The notes beneath the pieces were generated by a model. That model was not told where the DNA came from. It ran no database searches and was given only the letters and a program-made list of their open reading frames with translations. Of a stretch of 64,000 bases of DNA, positions 44,802-52,998 are shown piece after piece; the stretch's first letter is position 1; every line of letters starts with the position of its first letter. Location of the stretch: the NCBI RefSeq assembly GCF_008329905.1, contig NZ_CP032155.1, positions 4,278,001 through 4,342,000 of the forward strand. The letters are read 5' to 3'. Made by a program: the position numbers and the translations under genes. This stretch comes from Mycobacterium sp. ELW1 (lineage in GTDB: Bacteria > Actinomycetota > Actinomycetes > Mycobacteriales > Mycobacteriaceae).

Positions 44802-44867
44802 TGTCCGCGTTGTCCAGGCGTCTGTCCGCTTTGTCTAACTGATGCCCTGGGAATGTCCGAGTTGTCC
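44802..44867. promoter_or_regulatory. Three operator repeats TGTCCGNNTTGTCY
   Basis: Copies are TGTCCGCGTTGTCC (44802), TGTCCGCTTTGTCT (44823) and TGTCCGAGTTGTCC (44854). Spacings are 21 and 31 bases, i.e. two and three helical turns, so all face the same side of the DNA. They lie between the XRE/Nudix genes and the tra-rep-int operon. Confidence 0.65.
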
Positions 44868-44926
44868 GCCTGAACTGGTGGTCGCGGCCGAGCGGTCGCG
44901 AGAAAACAGCAGGAAGGACAGTTGGA

Positions 44927-45310
44927 ATGAAACTACGTATTAACACCGGCGGTGTGTCATTTGTGTGCACGCGGGCACCCGAACAGCGGATCGCGTTTGA
45001 CACCGGCCAGCCGAAGCTGGATCGCGAGACGGGTCTGCCGCTGTGGCAGGTCCAGGTGATGGCGCTGGACTCCACGGGCGGCGACGTCATCACCGTGACG
45101 GTTGCCGGCGACCCGAATGTGACGGTCGGGCAGCCGATCCACATCGAGGGCTTGGTTGCCCTGCCGTGGAGCCAGGACAGTCGCAGCGGAGTCGCGTTCC
45201 GCGCTGAAGCGATCCGCGCTTCAGGTGCACCACTGGCGGGAGTCGTTGCCGCACCTCGGAATGCGTCACCGAGCGGCGTACCCGGCGGCACGAGCAAGCC
45301 GGCCGCCTGA
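44927..45310 (+). CDS. Conserved AICE protein before traSA
   Basis: 127 residues, beta-rich: MKLRINTGGVSFVCT, then LPLWQVQVMALDSTGGDVITVTVAGDPNVTVGQ and RSGVAFRAEAIRASG. It resembles small proteins that come just before the FtsK-like gene in Streptomyces integrative elements, perhaps with an OB-like fold. The role is unknown. It is the first gene of the rightward operon, 111 bases before the traSA start. Confidence 0.65.
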   Translation: MKLRINTGGVSFVCTRAPEQRIAFDTGQPKLDRETGLPLWQVQVMALDSTGGDVITVTVAGDPNVTVGQPIHIEGLVALPWSQDSRSGVAFRAEAIRASGAPLAGVVAAPRNASPSGVPGGTSKPAA

Positions 45311-45421
45311 CCCTTTCGTCGAGTGGGCGCAGCACCGCAACACCAAGAGACGGTGGTGCTGCGCCCGCTCGGCCGAAGCCTCTCCTTACCCCGATCCCGC
45401 AAGCCTGCCGGAAGGTCTGCC

Positions 45422-46849
45422 ATGCCTGGCCACCCACGAGCTCACCGCTCCAACCGCTCTCTTCCGAACCACTCGGACTCCGATGACATTGCCCTCCGTG
45501 CAGCCACGGCGCTTGGCAAAGCGACTGCTGCGCTGGTATGGGCGTCGGTGTTGTTTCCGATGATCAGCATTCCGGCCATCACAAGCGTCTGGATGGCCGT
45601 CACTTGCGGTCCCTTGGTCGGCCTCTTGGCGGCGATCTGGTCGGCTCTCGCATTGTTCAGCTGGTTTCTGTTATCCCCCCAAACGTTCCGTCAGTGGGTG
45701 ACGGTACGTCTGCGGGTCCAGTGGCGCACATGGGGTATCTATCGAGGCCGATGGGCCACGGTCTGCACGCTGTGTGGCCTGACCGCCGGTCTCGACGGTC
45801 ACGTCATGGTGCCGATTCTGCGTTCGGTGACGATCGGTGTCACGAGCGACGTTCTCGAGGTACGCATCCTCACGGGCCAGTCGTTGGCCGACTGGCAATC
45901 CCGAGGTGACGCGTTAGCCGAAGCGCTGAGCGCCCAGCGGGTGACCATTCGCTCGACCCGACCGGGCTCGATCCGCATCACCGCCCATCACGGCGATCCG
46001 CTGACGACACCCATCCAACTTCCTCGTCCGGCCAGGGGCACCACACCGGACCTGTCCCGCCTGTGGGTGGGGCTCACCGAGGCCGGTGAGCGTTGGCGCC
46101 TACCGCTACTGGGACAGCACATCTTGGTCGCAGGCGCGACCGGCTCGGGCAAGGGCTCGGTGCTTTGGTCAATCATTGCCGCCGTCGGCCCCGCCGTGCG
46201 GGCGGGCTGCGCACGCCTCGTCGTCGTAGATCCCAAGGGAGGGATGGAGTTCGGGCGCGGACAAGTGTTGTTCACCTCGCTCGCCCATGACAACGGTGAA
46301 CAGACACTCGCTGCGCTGCGGGCGGTTGTCGCGGTGATGCAGAAACGTGCGCAACGGCTGCGGGGGAAGACTCGGCTTCACACTCCGAGTGTCTCCGCAC
46401 CACTGATTGTATTGATTATCGACGAAATCGCCTCGCTGACTGCCTATCTCGGGGACCGCAGAACACGCGCCGAGGTTGAGCAGCTGCTGGGGCTGCTGCT
46501 GTCCCAGGGCCGCGCAGTCGGTATCTCGGTGGTCGCCGCGGTACAGGACCCGTCTAAAGATGTTTTGCCCATCCGGCAGCTCTTCTCCATCCGGGTCGGG
46601 CTGCGCATGAGTGAAGCCACCCAGACCGCGATGGTGCTCGGAGCCGCCGCCCGAGAAGCCGGCGCCTTGTGTGATGGAATCTCCACCGGTACTCCCGGTG
46701 TCGGTTACGTCTGCACTGACGGCAACGCTGAACCGTTGCGAGTTCGGGCCTTCCACGTCACCGATTCCGCCATTGATGATCTCGTCGCTCGCTTTGCCCC
46801 CACAAGAGCGCATCCTCGGACCGCCGAGACTGAAGGTCGCCAGTCGTGA
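45422..46849 (+). CDS. FtsK/SpoIIIE-type DNA translocase (TraSA-like)
   Basis: 475 residues from ATG 45422, with GGAAGG six bases upstream; an in-frame GTG at 45323 would lengthen it. Two N-terminal membrane helices are followed by an ATPase with Walker A GATGSGKGSVLW near 240, VVDPKGGMEFGRG, and Walker B LIVLIIDEIASL near 330. In actinomycete conjugation one such hexameric pump moves double-stranded DNA between mycelia or cells, without a relaxase. The stop overlaps the next start as GTGA, giving a tight tra-rep operon. Confidence 0.88.
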   Translation: MPGHPRAHRSNRSLPNHSDSDDIALRAATALGKATAALVWASVLFPMISIPAITSVWMAVTCGPLVGLLAAIWSALALFSWFLLSPQTFRQWVTVRLRVQWRTWGIYRGRWATVCTLCGLTAGLDGHVMVPILRSVTIGVTSDVLEVRILTGQSLADWQSRGDALAEALSAQRVTIRSTRPGSIRITAHHGDPLTTPIQLPRPARGTTPDLSRLWVGLTEAGERWRLPLLGQHILVAGATGSGKGSVLWSIIAAVGPAVRAGCARLVVVDPKGGMEFGRGQVLFTSLAHDNGEQTLAALRAVVAVMQKRAQRLRGKTRLHTPSVSAPLIVLIIDEIASLTAYLGDRRTRAEVEQLLGLLLSQGRAVGISVVAAVQDPSKDVLPIRQLFSIRVGLRMSEATQTAMVLGAAAREAGALCDGISTGTPGVGYVCTDGNAEPLRVRAFHVTDSAIDDLVARFAPTRAHPRTAETEGRQS

Positions 46850-48327
46850 CCACTGCTGCGCTGGGCATTGCGGTTTCGACACTGCCAGGCCTTCCGGCCG
46901 GTACCGACACCATCGGCGTGGTGGCGCAGATGGTGCGTCGCGCCGCCTCCCGCGACTTCGAGACCTGGTGGAATAAAGCGGAGAATGCTGGGTTCTGTGC
47001 GAATCCGATCCGTCTGACAGGAACCGACAGCTTCGGTCGCGAGCTTCGGGTGTGGACCCGATGCAACAACCGACGCGCTGTCGCCTGCCCGTCCTGCTCT
47101 GATCTCTATGCCCGCGATACCTGGCAACTCGTACACGCCGGCGTGCACGGTGGCCATCACGATCTGCCGCCCACAGTCGCCGAACACCCTCAGGTGTTCG
47201 TCACGCTGACCGCGCCCAGTTTCGGGGCCGTGCACACCACACGCGATGACGGCCAGCGAGGCCAGGCTCGGCGGTGCCACGACCGGGGCCGGAATGCCCA
47301 CCAACGTTGCCAGCACGGGAGACCCCTGTGGTGCAGCTCCATCCACCACGAGGGCGATGCTCATGTCGGTCAGCCGCTCTGCGAGGACTGTTACGACTAC
47401 ATGGGGCATGTCCTGTTCGCCTGGCATGCCCCTGAACTGTGGCGGCGCTTCACCATCGCCCTGCGCCGGCTGTTGCGTAGACGCTTACGCGCGCTCGGCG
47501 AATCCCCCACCGCTGCCCGAATCAATTTCGTGAAGGTGACCGAGATGCAACGTCGGGCGATCCCGCACTTCCACGCCGTAATCCGCCTCGACGAGCCGCC
47601 ACAGCCGGGCCAAGCCCCAACACCACCCAAGTCCTCAATCACAGCCACCGACCTGGCCCTCCTAATCCATCAGGCCGCAAGCGGCGTCGCACTCACTGTC
47701 GCCGCCCCAGCACACGGCGCTGAAATCAGTAGCCGTGTAATACAGTTCGGCACTCAGACGGATGCGCGGCCATTGCGGTCGGACAGTAGTGACTGCGGCG
47801 GGGCAACACCTCGCCAGTCGCGTCGGTCGGTCCCGGCCTACCTGGCCAAGTACGTGACCAAATCCGTCGCCGACTTCGGCGTTGGGGTCCGACGGATGTC
47901 ACCGCTCGCCGTTCCCGATTTAGACGTCCCCACACATATCCGGGCGATTCTGACCACAATTCTCGATCTAGCCGATCATGGCGCCTACTCGGAGATAGAC
48001 CGCTGGCTGCACACTCTCGGCTTTCGTGGGCATATCACCACCAAATCCCGGCTGTTCTCCACCACGATGAGTGCGCTGCGCGAGCATCGAGCTGAGTGGA
48101 CTCGGGAGCAACGCCACCGCTCAGACCTCGCGACCGACGAACATGATCGGGCGCTTCACGGTGCCGAAGAAGAAGTGGAATGGACATTCGATCGAGCCGG
48201 GCTGGGCAATCTCGGTGAACGCACTTTGGTCGTGTCTGCGGCGCACCGAATGATCGAACATCGCCACATCGTCCGTGCGAATCGCTGGACGCACGATCAA
48301 TCCTCGCCACCAGACTGGTCGACATGA
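46846..48327 (+). CDS. RepSA-like rolling-circle replication initiator
   Basis: 493 residues from GTG 46846. The N-terminus has RCNNRRAVACPSCSDLYARD with a Cys pair, then HPQVFVTLTAPSFGAVHTTR (motif I), paired Cys (CQHGRPLWC, CEDC), the metal-binding HUH motif AIPHFHAVIRLDEP near 240 and the catalytic Tyr in AYLAKYVTKSV near 335. This order is that of pSAM2 RepSA, the initiator that lets an excised element replicate before transfer. It starts within the traSA stop codon and is followed by xis and int. Confidence 0.88.
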   Translation: MTTAALGIAVSTLPGLPAGTDTIGVVAQMVRRAASRDFETWWNKAENAGFCANPIRLTGTDSFGRELRVWTRCNNRRAVACPSCSDLYARDTWQLVHAGVHGGHHDLPPTVAEHPQVFVTLTAPSFGAVHTTRDDGQRGQARRCHDRGRNAHQRCQHGRPLWCSSIHHEGDAHVGQPLCEDCYDYMGHVLFAWHAPELWRRFTIALRRLLRRRLRALGESPTAARINFVKVTEMQRRAIPHFHAVIRLDEPPQPGQAPTPPKSSITATDLALLIHQAASGVALTVAAPAHGAEISSRVIQFGTQTDARPLRSDSSDCGGATPRQSRRSVPAYLAKYVTKSVADFGVGVRRMSPLAVPDLDVPTHIRAILTTILDLADHGAYSEIDRWLHTLGFRGHITTKSRLFSTTMSALREHRAEWTREQRHRSDLATDEHDRALHGAEEEVEWTFDRAGLGNLGERTLVVSAAHRMIEHRHIVRANRWTHDQSSPPDWST

Positions 48328-48506
48328 CTACGCCCGTATTCGATCGCGAGAAGACCGGTCCCGGGACCCTGCGAATAGCTGAAATTGCCTCGCCCGCAGC
48401 ACAACCCGTATGTGTTACTTCACCCCCACAAGCCGTACGCCGGCATTCCGAATTACTTCCACACGGAGAGGAAAACGGATGCATACTGAATTCAGTGCTG
48501 AGCTGA
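48324..48506 (+). CDS. Possible small coupled protein
   Basis: A 60-residue frame begins at ATG 48324 with an ATGA overlap to the repSA stop and runs through the xis start. It has no recognised family and one third overlaps xis in another frame. Its only support is the coupling overlap. Confidence 0.25.
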   Translation: MTTPVFDREKTGPGTLRIAEIASPAAQPVCVTSPPQAVRRHSELLPHGEENGCILNSVLS

Positions 48507-48670
48507 TCACCGTGCAGGCCGCGGCGGATCGTCTCGCAGTCAGTCGATGGATGGTGTACCGGCTGATCTGGGACGGACGTGTCAGATCGGTACAGATCGG
48601 TAGGTGCCGGCGGATCGTGCGGCAGTCTTTCGACGACTACCTATCCGGCTTGATTGAAGGAGCCGCGTGA
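48479..48670 (+). CDS. xis: Excisionase-like HTH protein
   Basis: 63 residues from ATG 48479, with GGAGAGG upstream. ITVQAAADRLAVSRWMVYRL, then IWDGRVRSVQIGRCRRIVRQ, is a MerR/AlpA-type winged HTH as in pSAM2 Xis. It binds and bends DNA at the attachment site to direct the integrase to excision. The stop overlaps the integrase start, so Xis and Int are made from one message. Confidence 0.87.
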   Translation: MHTEFSAELITVQAAADRLAVSRWMVYRLIWDGRVRSVQIGRCRRIVRQSFDDYLSGLIEGAA

Positions 48671-49935
48671 TGGCTGCAGGTGGGAAAGCACGTCGCAACG
48701 CGAACGGCCAGGGCGGCGTGTACCGACGAGGTGATGGGCGCTGGGAGGCGAAAGTCTTCGTCGACACGCCGGACGGACGACGGAAGCGCATCAGCGTCTA
48801 CGGCGATAGTGAGCGTGCCGCCTTGGACGAACTCGGCAAGGTTCTCGATCAACAGCGACGCGGCATACCCACTGCAACAACGACGTTGACGGTCGCTGAG
48901 TACATGACCTACTGGCTAGAGCACATTGCGGAGCCTAGCGTTCGGCGCACGACGTATGCGACCTATGAGGGCGACGTGCGCCTGCACATCATCCCGGGAA
49001 TTGGCAATCGGAAGCTGAAGTCACTGCAGGCCTCGCATATTCGCGCATGGCTGACCGGATTGCAGACCCGATGCCAATGCTGCGCCCAAGGGAAGGACGC
49101 AGCGCGAGGGCGCAAGTCGCAGGCACGGTGCTGCGCTCTCGTGCCTGCCAAGTGCTGCAACGACGCGTTGTCTGCCAGCTCGATTCGCCACATTCTGCGC
49201 GTTTTGCGGGCTGCTCTGCAGGATGCGGTCGACGAAGAGATGTTAAGCCGCAACGTCGCCCGACTCGTTCAGTTGCGCGTGACCGATGACCGGAAGGTGC
49301 GCTCTTTCACGCGGGCTGAGGCGATGCGCTTTCTCAAGACCGCTGAGACGACGCGACTTTATGCACTGTGGGCAGTCGCGCTGTCGATGGGACTCCGTCG
49401 TGGTGAGGCGCTCGGGCTGCAATGGTCCGACGTCGATCTAGACGCTGAGCGGATTACAATCAGGCGAGCGTTGCACCGCGTGGACGGCCAGCTGAAGCTT
49501 GAGAACGTCAAAACTGAAGGATCCGTCGCAGTTCTGCCAGTACCTCGGACGCTTGTGCCGATTCTGACTAACCACCGCCGGCGCCAGCTGGAGGAGCGCC
49601 TGGCCGCCGGATCAACGTGGCGCGACACGGGACTGGTTTTCACGACCCCTAAGGGCGGCGCGTTGGAGCCGCGCAACGTCAACCGAATGTTCCACAGCCT
49701 GTGCGCGAAGGCGGAGGTGCCGCAACTTCGCGTCCACGACCTCCGACACTCGTGCGCCACCCTGCTCTTCACAATGGGAGTTCAGCCGGCGACGGTTCAG
49801 AAGATTCTGCGCCACAGCTCAATCACGGTGACGACGGGAACCTATGTCGAGGTCATCGAAGCCGTTCAACGGGATGCTTTGGACTCGATGGGCTCACTGT
49901 TCGCCTCCAACAGCCTCGGCGACGAAACCGGGTAG
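48670..49935 (+). CDS. int: Tyrosine site-specific integrase
   Basis: 421 residues from ATG 48670 (GTG 48667 also possible), overlapping the xis stop. The arm-binding part has GVYRRGDGRWEAKVFVDTPD. The core-binding domain carries a Cys cluster (RCQCCAQGK, RCCALVPAKCC) that is common in actinomycete tRNA-targeting integrases. The catalytic domain has MGLRRGEAL (Arg near 243), HDLRHSCATLL (His-x-x-Arg near 356), LRHSS (near 381) and the nucleophile in TTGTYVEV (Tyr near 392). It should recombine the tRNA-Ala att sites. It lies 3 kb from the tRNA end. Confidence 0.95.
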   Translation: MAAGGKARRNANGQGGVYRRGDGRWEAKVFVDTPDGRRKRISVYGDSERAALDELGKVLDQQRRGIPTATTTLTVAEYMTYWLEHIAEPSVRRTTYATYEGDVRLHIIPGIGNRKLKSLQASHIRAWLTGLQTRCQCCAQGKDAARGRKSQARCCALVPAKCCNDALSASSIRHILRVLRAALQDAVDEEMLSRNVARLVQLRVTDDRKVRSFTRAEAMRFLKTAETTRLYALWAVALSMGLRRGEALGLQWSDVDLDAERITIRRALHRVDGQLKLENVKTEGSVAVLPVPRTLVPILTNHRRRQLEERLAAGSTWRDTGLVFTTPKGGALEPRNVNRMFHSLCAKAEVPQLRVHDLRHSCATLLFTMGVQPATVQKILRHSSITVTTGTYVEVIEAVQRDALDSMGSLFASNSLGDETG

Positions 49936-50063
49936 CGTTCGCCTGATGGAATTCAGCGGATACGTTCAGCTTCGAGTCCGTACAAGTCGACCGCAACGAC
50001 GCGCGATCGAGTGCCGCAAGCCGACGATGACGTTGCCGTTGTCGAAATATCAAAGGTCTCTGG

Positions 50064-50900
50064 TTACGACGGCAACGGCTGAGACGGAAAAAAGCCGAAT
50101 CGGCCTTCCCCCGCAACGCCTGTGAAAAATACGTCGGTTGACTCCTTCCGGAGTCCAGATGGTGGATCCATGTTCTCCATGATGATGACCTGCCCACCAA
50201 CCGACTGCTGAATGTCGTCGTAGAACCGCGCAGCAATGCCGATGTCGAGAACCTCACGATCGACGGCTTCGCCAGGCTTCGGTGGGCGATAGGTCACCAA
50301 TGGTGAATCCAGAACGACAAATCCAGGGTGTGGAAGATCATTTTCAAAGCAATACTGAGCAAGGCCAATGGTGAAGGCGGAGTGGAGGATTGCGCGAACG
50401 CCTTTACCGTGAGCAGAGCGTAATTGATCGCCCGCTATCAGATCCTGCTCATCCCGGTCATAACGGACCTCATCACCATCAGGGACCTGCCACGCGGAAA
50501 GCCTCTCACCGATCGCTTTAGAGAAGCGCCGCACAGTACTCCCTCCAGCAAGCCAAAACTGCCGCCCTCGACCCCCCTGCCACGCGTGACGTCTCTCACC
50601 AGTCGCTAGCGAGCGCCGCACAGTACTCCTCCAGCAAGCACTGCGCCTCCCCCTGGTGAGCGTGACGTCTTCACCAGTCGGCGTCCGAATTCCCAATAGG
50701 ACTGTGCTGTAGCCCGCGCGCTGCGGAATCTCCCGAAGAGTGGAACCACGAAGCATGAAGTCAATGGCGTCGACAATGAACGACTTCCCTGTGTCAGAGG
50801 GACCATGGATGACAGTCGTTCGTGGCCCGAAATCAACCGTCGCTGGAGCCTTGCCGGGCCCCACGAAAGTCAGATGCGTCAGGCTAATGCGGTTTGCCAT
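50064..50900 (-). CDS. ABC-3C-type SMC-like ATPase, apparently internally deleted
   Basis: 278 residues from ATG 50900. Walker A GPSDTGKS is at 33-40, and the C-terminal part has LAQYCFENDLPHPGFVVLDSPLVTY, then RPPKPGEAV, the Walker B region of the ABC-3C ATPase clade. Members I know are more than twice this length, with a long coiled insert that is missing here. The middle instead holds near-duplicate segments (STVRRSLATGERRHAW and STVRRFSKAIGERLSAW), and the DNA shows matching 63-67-bp repeats. The reading frame stays open. It is the last gene of a three-gene defence operon and is probably inactive. Confidence 0.72.
   Translation of the reverse strand: MANRISLTHLTFVGPGKAPATVDFGPRTTVIHGPSDTGKSFIVDAIDFMLRGSTLREIPQRAGYSTVLLGIRTPTGEDVTLTRGRRSACWRSTVRRSLATGERRHAWQGGRGRQFWLAGGSTVRRFSKAIGERLSAWQVPDGDEVRYDRDEQDLIAGDQLRSAHGKGVRAILHSAFTIGLAQYCFENDLPHPGFVVLDSPLVTYRPPKPGEAVDREVLDIGIAARFYDDIQQSVGGQVIIMENMDPPSGLRKESTDVFFTGVAGEGRFGFFPSQPLPS
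50486..50680. repeat. Imperfect direct repeats inside the ATPase gene
   Basis: Copy 1 (50486-50552) and copy 2 (50576-50638) both run from CCTGCCACGCG to CCAGCAAG and share GCGCCGCACAGTACTCC. A third partial copy (GCGTGACGTCTTCACCAGTCG at 50660-50680) matches copy 2 at 50584-50605. They fill the place of the missing coiled-coil region. Confidence 0.65.
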
Positions 50901-51498
50901 TGTTCCCGTCCGTATCGGGCCAGTGAAATTCTTCGGACCAGGAATCGAATATCGCCTTTGTCTGCCGTCGCAGATTCGCTTCGTCCAGATCGGGAAAACT
51001 TCCCAACACCCATCCGACACGATCGCGCAAGCGATGTGAGTACGACGAGCCCAAGACTCCCACGAAGTGCAGGGCGCCGTCGCCGGCAAGAAACCGCACC
51101 CCGTTCATTCCAACCGCAATCTCGGCGAGATGCAGCCTCAGCAGAAGACCAATTCCTGCCTCGATAGATTCACGCTTGGCCGCAATCTCGCCTGCACGGA
51201 TCGGCAGAGCCGGATGCAGACTTTCAGGGCCACCGACGTCCCTGCTGTGGAGCACGAAGTGATCAAGCAGGACAAGCTGATTCAGGTCGAGTTCAGCTGG
51301 GAAGGCCTGGGTCAAGATCATCAACACGCGGATGCCGACCTCCAAAGGGCCGTTCAGCGGCGATTCATTGATGCTTTGCGGCCTCCGACGGTCGCCCGCT
51401 GGACCGTTCGGTGCCCGATTGTCGTAGTCATTCATTGCGCGACATCCATTGAATCCGATCGACGTTCGCCAGCTGGTGGCACATGCCCTGTCGATCAT
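50884..51498 (-). CDS. ABC-3C system middle component
   Basis: 204 residues from ATG 51498, which overlaps the stop of the upstream gene as ATGA; ATG 51435 (MNDYDNRAP) is an alternative. GIRVLMILTQAFPAELDLNQ, LVLLDHFVLHSRDVGGPESL, HPALPIRAGEI and a later winged-helix-like part follow the ABC-three-component middle protein described by the Aravind group. It should link the nuclease component to the SMC-like ATPase. It overlaps the ATPase gene by 17 bases. It has full family length, in contrast to the ATPase. Confidence 0.75.
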   Translation of the reverse strand: MIDRACATSWRTSIGFNGCRAMNDYDNRAPNGPAGDRRRPQSINESPLNGPLEVGIRVLMILTQAFPAELDLNQLVLLDHFVLHSRDVGGPESLHPALPIRAGEIAAKRESIEAGIGLLLRLHLAEIAVGMNGVRFLAGDGALHFVGVLGSSYSHRLRDRVGWVLGSFPDLDEANLRRQTKAIFDSWSEEFHWPDTDGNNGKPH

Positions 51499-52550
51499 CG
51501 ATCTCGACCACCGAAATCAGACGATGCCGACTCAGATCCCAGCTGTCCAACTAGCGAAAGCACACTCGTCAAACGTCTCAGGCCCGTGGCGTGGTGGTCC
51601 TCGACTACATCGATAACACCCGAATGAATGTCATCCTGCAATCGCTCAAAAGTCCCCGGCGGCACTGAATCCCGCGCGTACACTCGTAGCGCCTCCGCCT
51701 TGTAGAAGTTCTCGCGGTGGCGGCGAAAGCGTTCGCCCACTCTGGGATTTGATGCCACTGATTCGGGTTGGAGGCTTTCCTCGGGGTGTGCTTCGGCGTA
51801 AACATCAACCAGTTGTTGTACGTATCTCCGTTCGTGTGTCGCCAAGTCACCGGGAGCTGGCACATGAGCGGGTCGCGGCTGAAGCGCTGTGGCGAATCGG
51901 TCGCTGTACCAACAAGTTGTCTTATGCAGTTCAAGCACATCAGTCAGCTCGACGGATCGGAACATCGAGAAATCCGTGACCGACGCCAGTTCCTGAACCG
52001 AAGAGACGAGGTCCGACTCAAGGCCCCTCGCGAGGGTGCTGTCGTCGTCGGCCAAGTGGTCGAGGAACTTTTTCCTCAACTTCTGCGGGCTGCTGAGCAT
52101 CCGACCGCAGTTTGTACTGCAACCGCGGGGAGCCAAGATCTGGTAGCTGTCCGGCAGAACGCACTCTCCGACAACAGTTGCCACGAAGATCTTCAGAATC
52201 TCGGGAAGTATGTCTCCTAGGGCGAGAGGTTCTGCATAGTGCTTGCACTGGAAACAGTCCCAAGCACCTTCTAGGCCGTTTGCAGTCTTGAACGCCGCAA
52301 TGTCCGCGCCCCTGTCACCGGCTCCACCGAACCGCTTGACCTGAACGTAGCCGGATCTCAGGGCATGCACCCATTCAAGGATGAATAGTTCCCATTGGAC
52401 GTCGTCGTACAGGGAAATGCGTGCCATGGGCGATATTGGTGGCCCGGACAGCGCGACACCAGTCTCTCCATGTAGGGGTTCTGGTATGTCGCGAAGACCA
52501 CTAGAGGGACCCCCAGGAGCCTGGCTATCTCCGCTCTGAGCTGCGTTCAA
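51495..52550 (-). CDS. ABC-3C system effector with PD-(D/E)xK-like nuclease domain
   Basis: 351 residues if begun at TTG 52550; ATG 52427 (MARISLYDDVQWELFILEWV) would give about 310. The N-terminal segment has an early Glu (WELFILEW), then GDRGADIAAFKT and WDCFQCKHY, i.e. the E, D and Q-x-K signature of restriction-endonuclease-like folds. The C-terminal half with ATHERRYVQQLVDVYAEAHP and FYKAEALRVYARDSVPPGTF matches the ABC-3C C-terminal domain. It heads the operon. By analogy with Lamassu-type systems it would cut DNA on phage sensing, if the ATPase were intact. Confidence 0.72.
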   Translation of the reverse strand: MNAAQSGDSQAPGGPSSGLRDIPEPLHGETGVALSGPPISPMARISLYDDVQWELFILEWVHALRSGYVQVKRFGGAGDRGADIAAFKTANGLEGAWDCFQCKHYAEPLALGDILPEILKIFVATVVGECVLPDSYQILAPRGCSTNCGRMLSSPQKLRKKFLDHLADDDSTLARGLESDLVSSVQELASVTDFSMFRSVELTDVLELHKTTCWYSDRFATALQPRPAHVPAPGDLATHERRYVQQLVDVYAEAHPEESLQPESVASNPRVGERFRRHRENFYKAEALRVYARDSVPPGTFERLQDDIHSGVIDVVEDHHATGLRRLTSVLSLVGQLGSESASSDFGGRDR

Positions 52551-52665
52551 CCGACTCTTGCCTCCCGGCGGTCAGGATACGACAAGTCGTAGGATCGCCA
52601 GCCGAGACACGACATGCCCCGGCCGGGAGGCTCACGGTTCGCGAGCAGGCATCATGCTGCAGCGT

Positions 52666-52815
52666 GACGGAAATTCGACGATCGGAGCGGGGACGCTGAC
52701 CGCCGCTGGTTGGTTGGGACCAATGGCATGGCCATCACCCGACGGAAATTCGACGATCGGAGCGGGGACGCTGACCGCCGCTGGTTGGTTGGGACCAATG
52801 GCATGGCCATCACCC
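52666..52815. repeat. Tandem duplication, 2 x 75 bp
   Basis: Copy 1 is 52666-52740 and copy 2 is 52741-52815. Both begin GACGGAAATTCGACGATCGG and end GGCCATCACCC; I see no mismatch. The unit is a multiple of three. Perfect identity implies a recent event. Confidence 0.85.
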
Positions 52816-52938
52816 GCCACACCGCAGGGGCCGTCACGCCGCAGGGGCGGACTGTGTTGACCGACAGCGCCGTGGCGGCCATCCGGGAGCTGATGAGAAG
52901 GGGGCGATGCGCTCCTGCTCACGGCTGAGATGAACCGA

Positions 52939-52960
52939 ACTGTCGTCAGAACTGTCGTCA
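52939..52960. repeat. Integrase arm-type repeats, right end of element B
   Basis: ACTGTCGTCA occurs at 52939-52948 and again at 52951-52960, in the same orientation as the copies near 19.25 and 29.5 kb. Confidence 0.55.
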
Positions 52961-52998
52961 AACGACCTTCTGAGCACTCAATCGAGTGCTGTTTTGCC

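Larger units (their letters stand above)
52551..52998. other. Right end region of element B
   Basis: No convincing gene. It contains the 75-bp tandem duplication, then arm-type repeats TGTCGTCA (52941, 52953) and the inverted repeat AGCACT-CAATCG-AGTGCT (52973-52990) before the tRNA. Short frames through the duplication exist on both strands but have no family features. Confidence 0.5.

Noticed and set aside
48324..48506. Frame after repSA as a certain gene.
   Set aside because: Kept only as low confidence, since it overlaps xis in another frame and has no recognised family.
50486..50680. Repeats in the ATPase gene as a CRISPR array.
   Set aside because: Only two to three imperfect copies, no regular spacers, and they lie in a reading frame. 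No CRISPR array was seen anywhere in the window.
52558..52928. Short plus-strand frames through the 75-bp duplication as a gene of unknown function.
   Set aside because: The frames exist in several phases because the duplicated unit is a multiple of three; no family features or ribosome site were seen.
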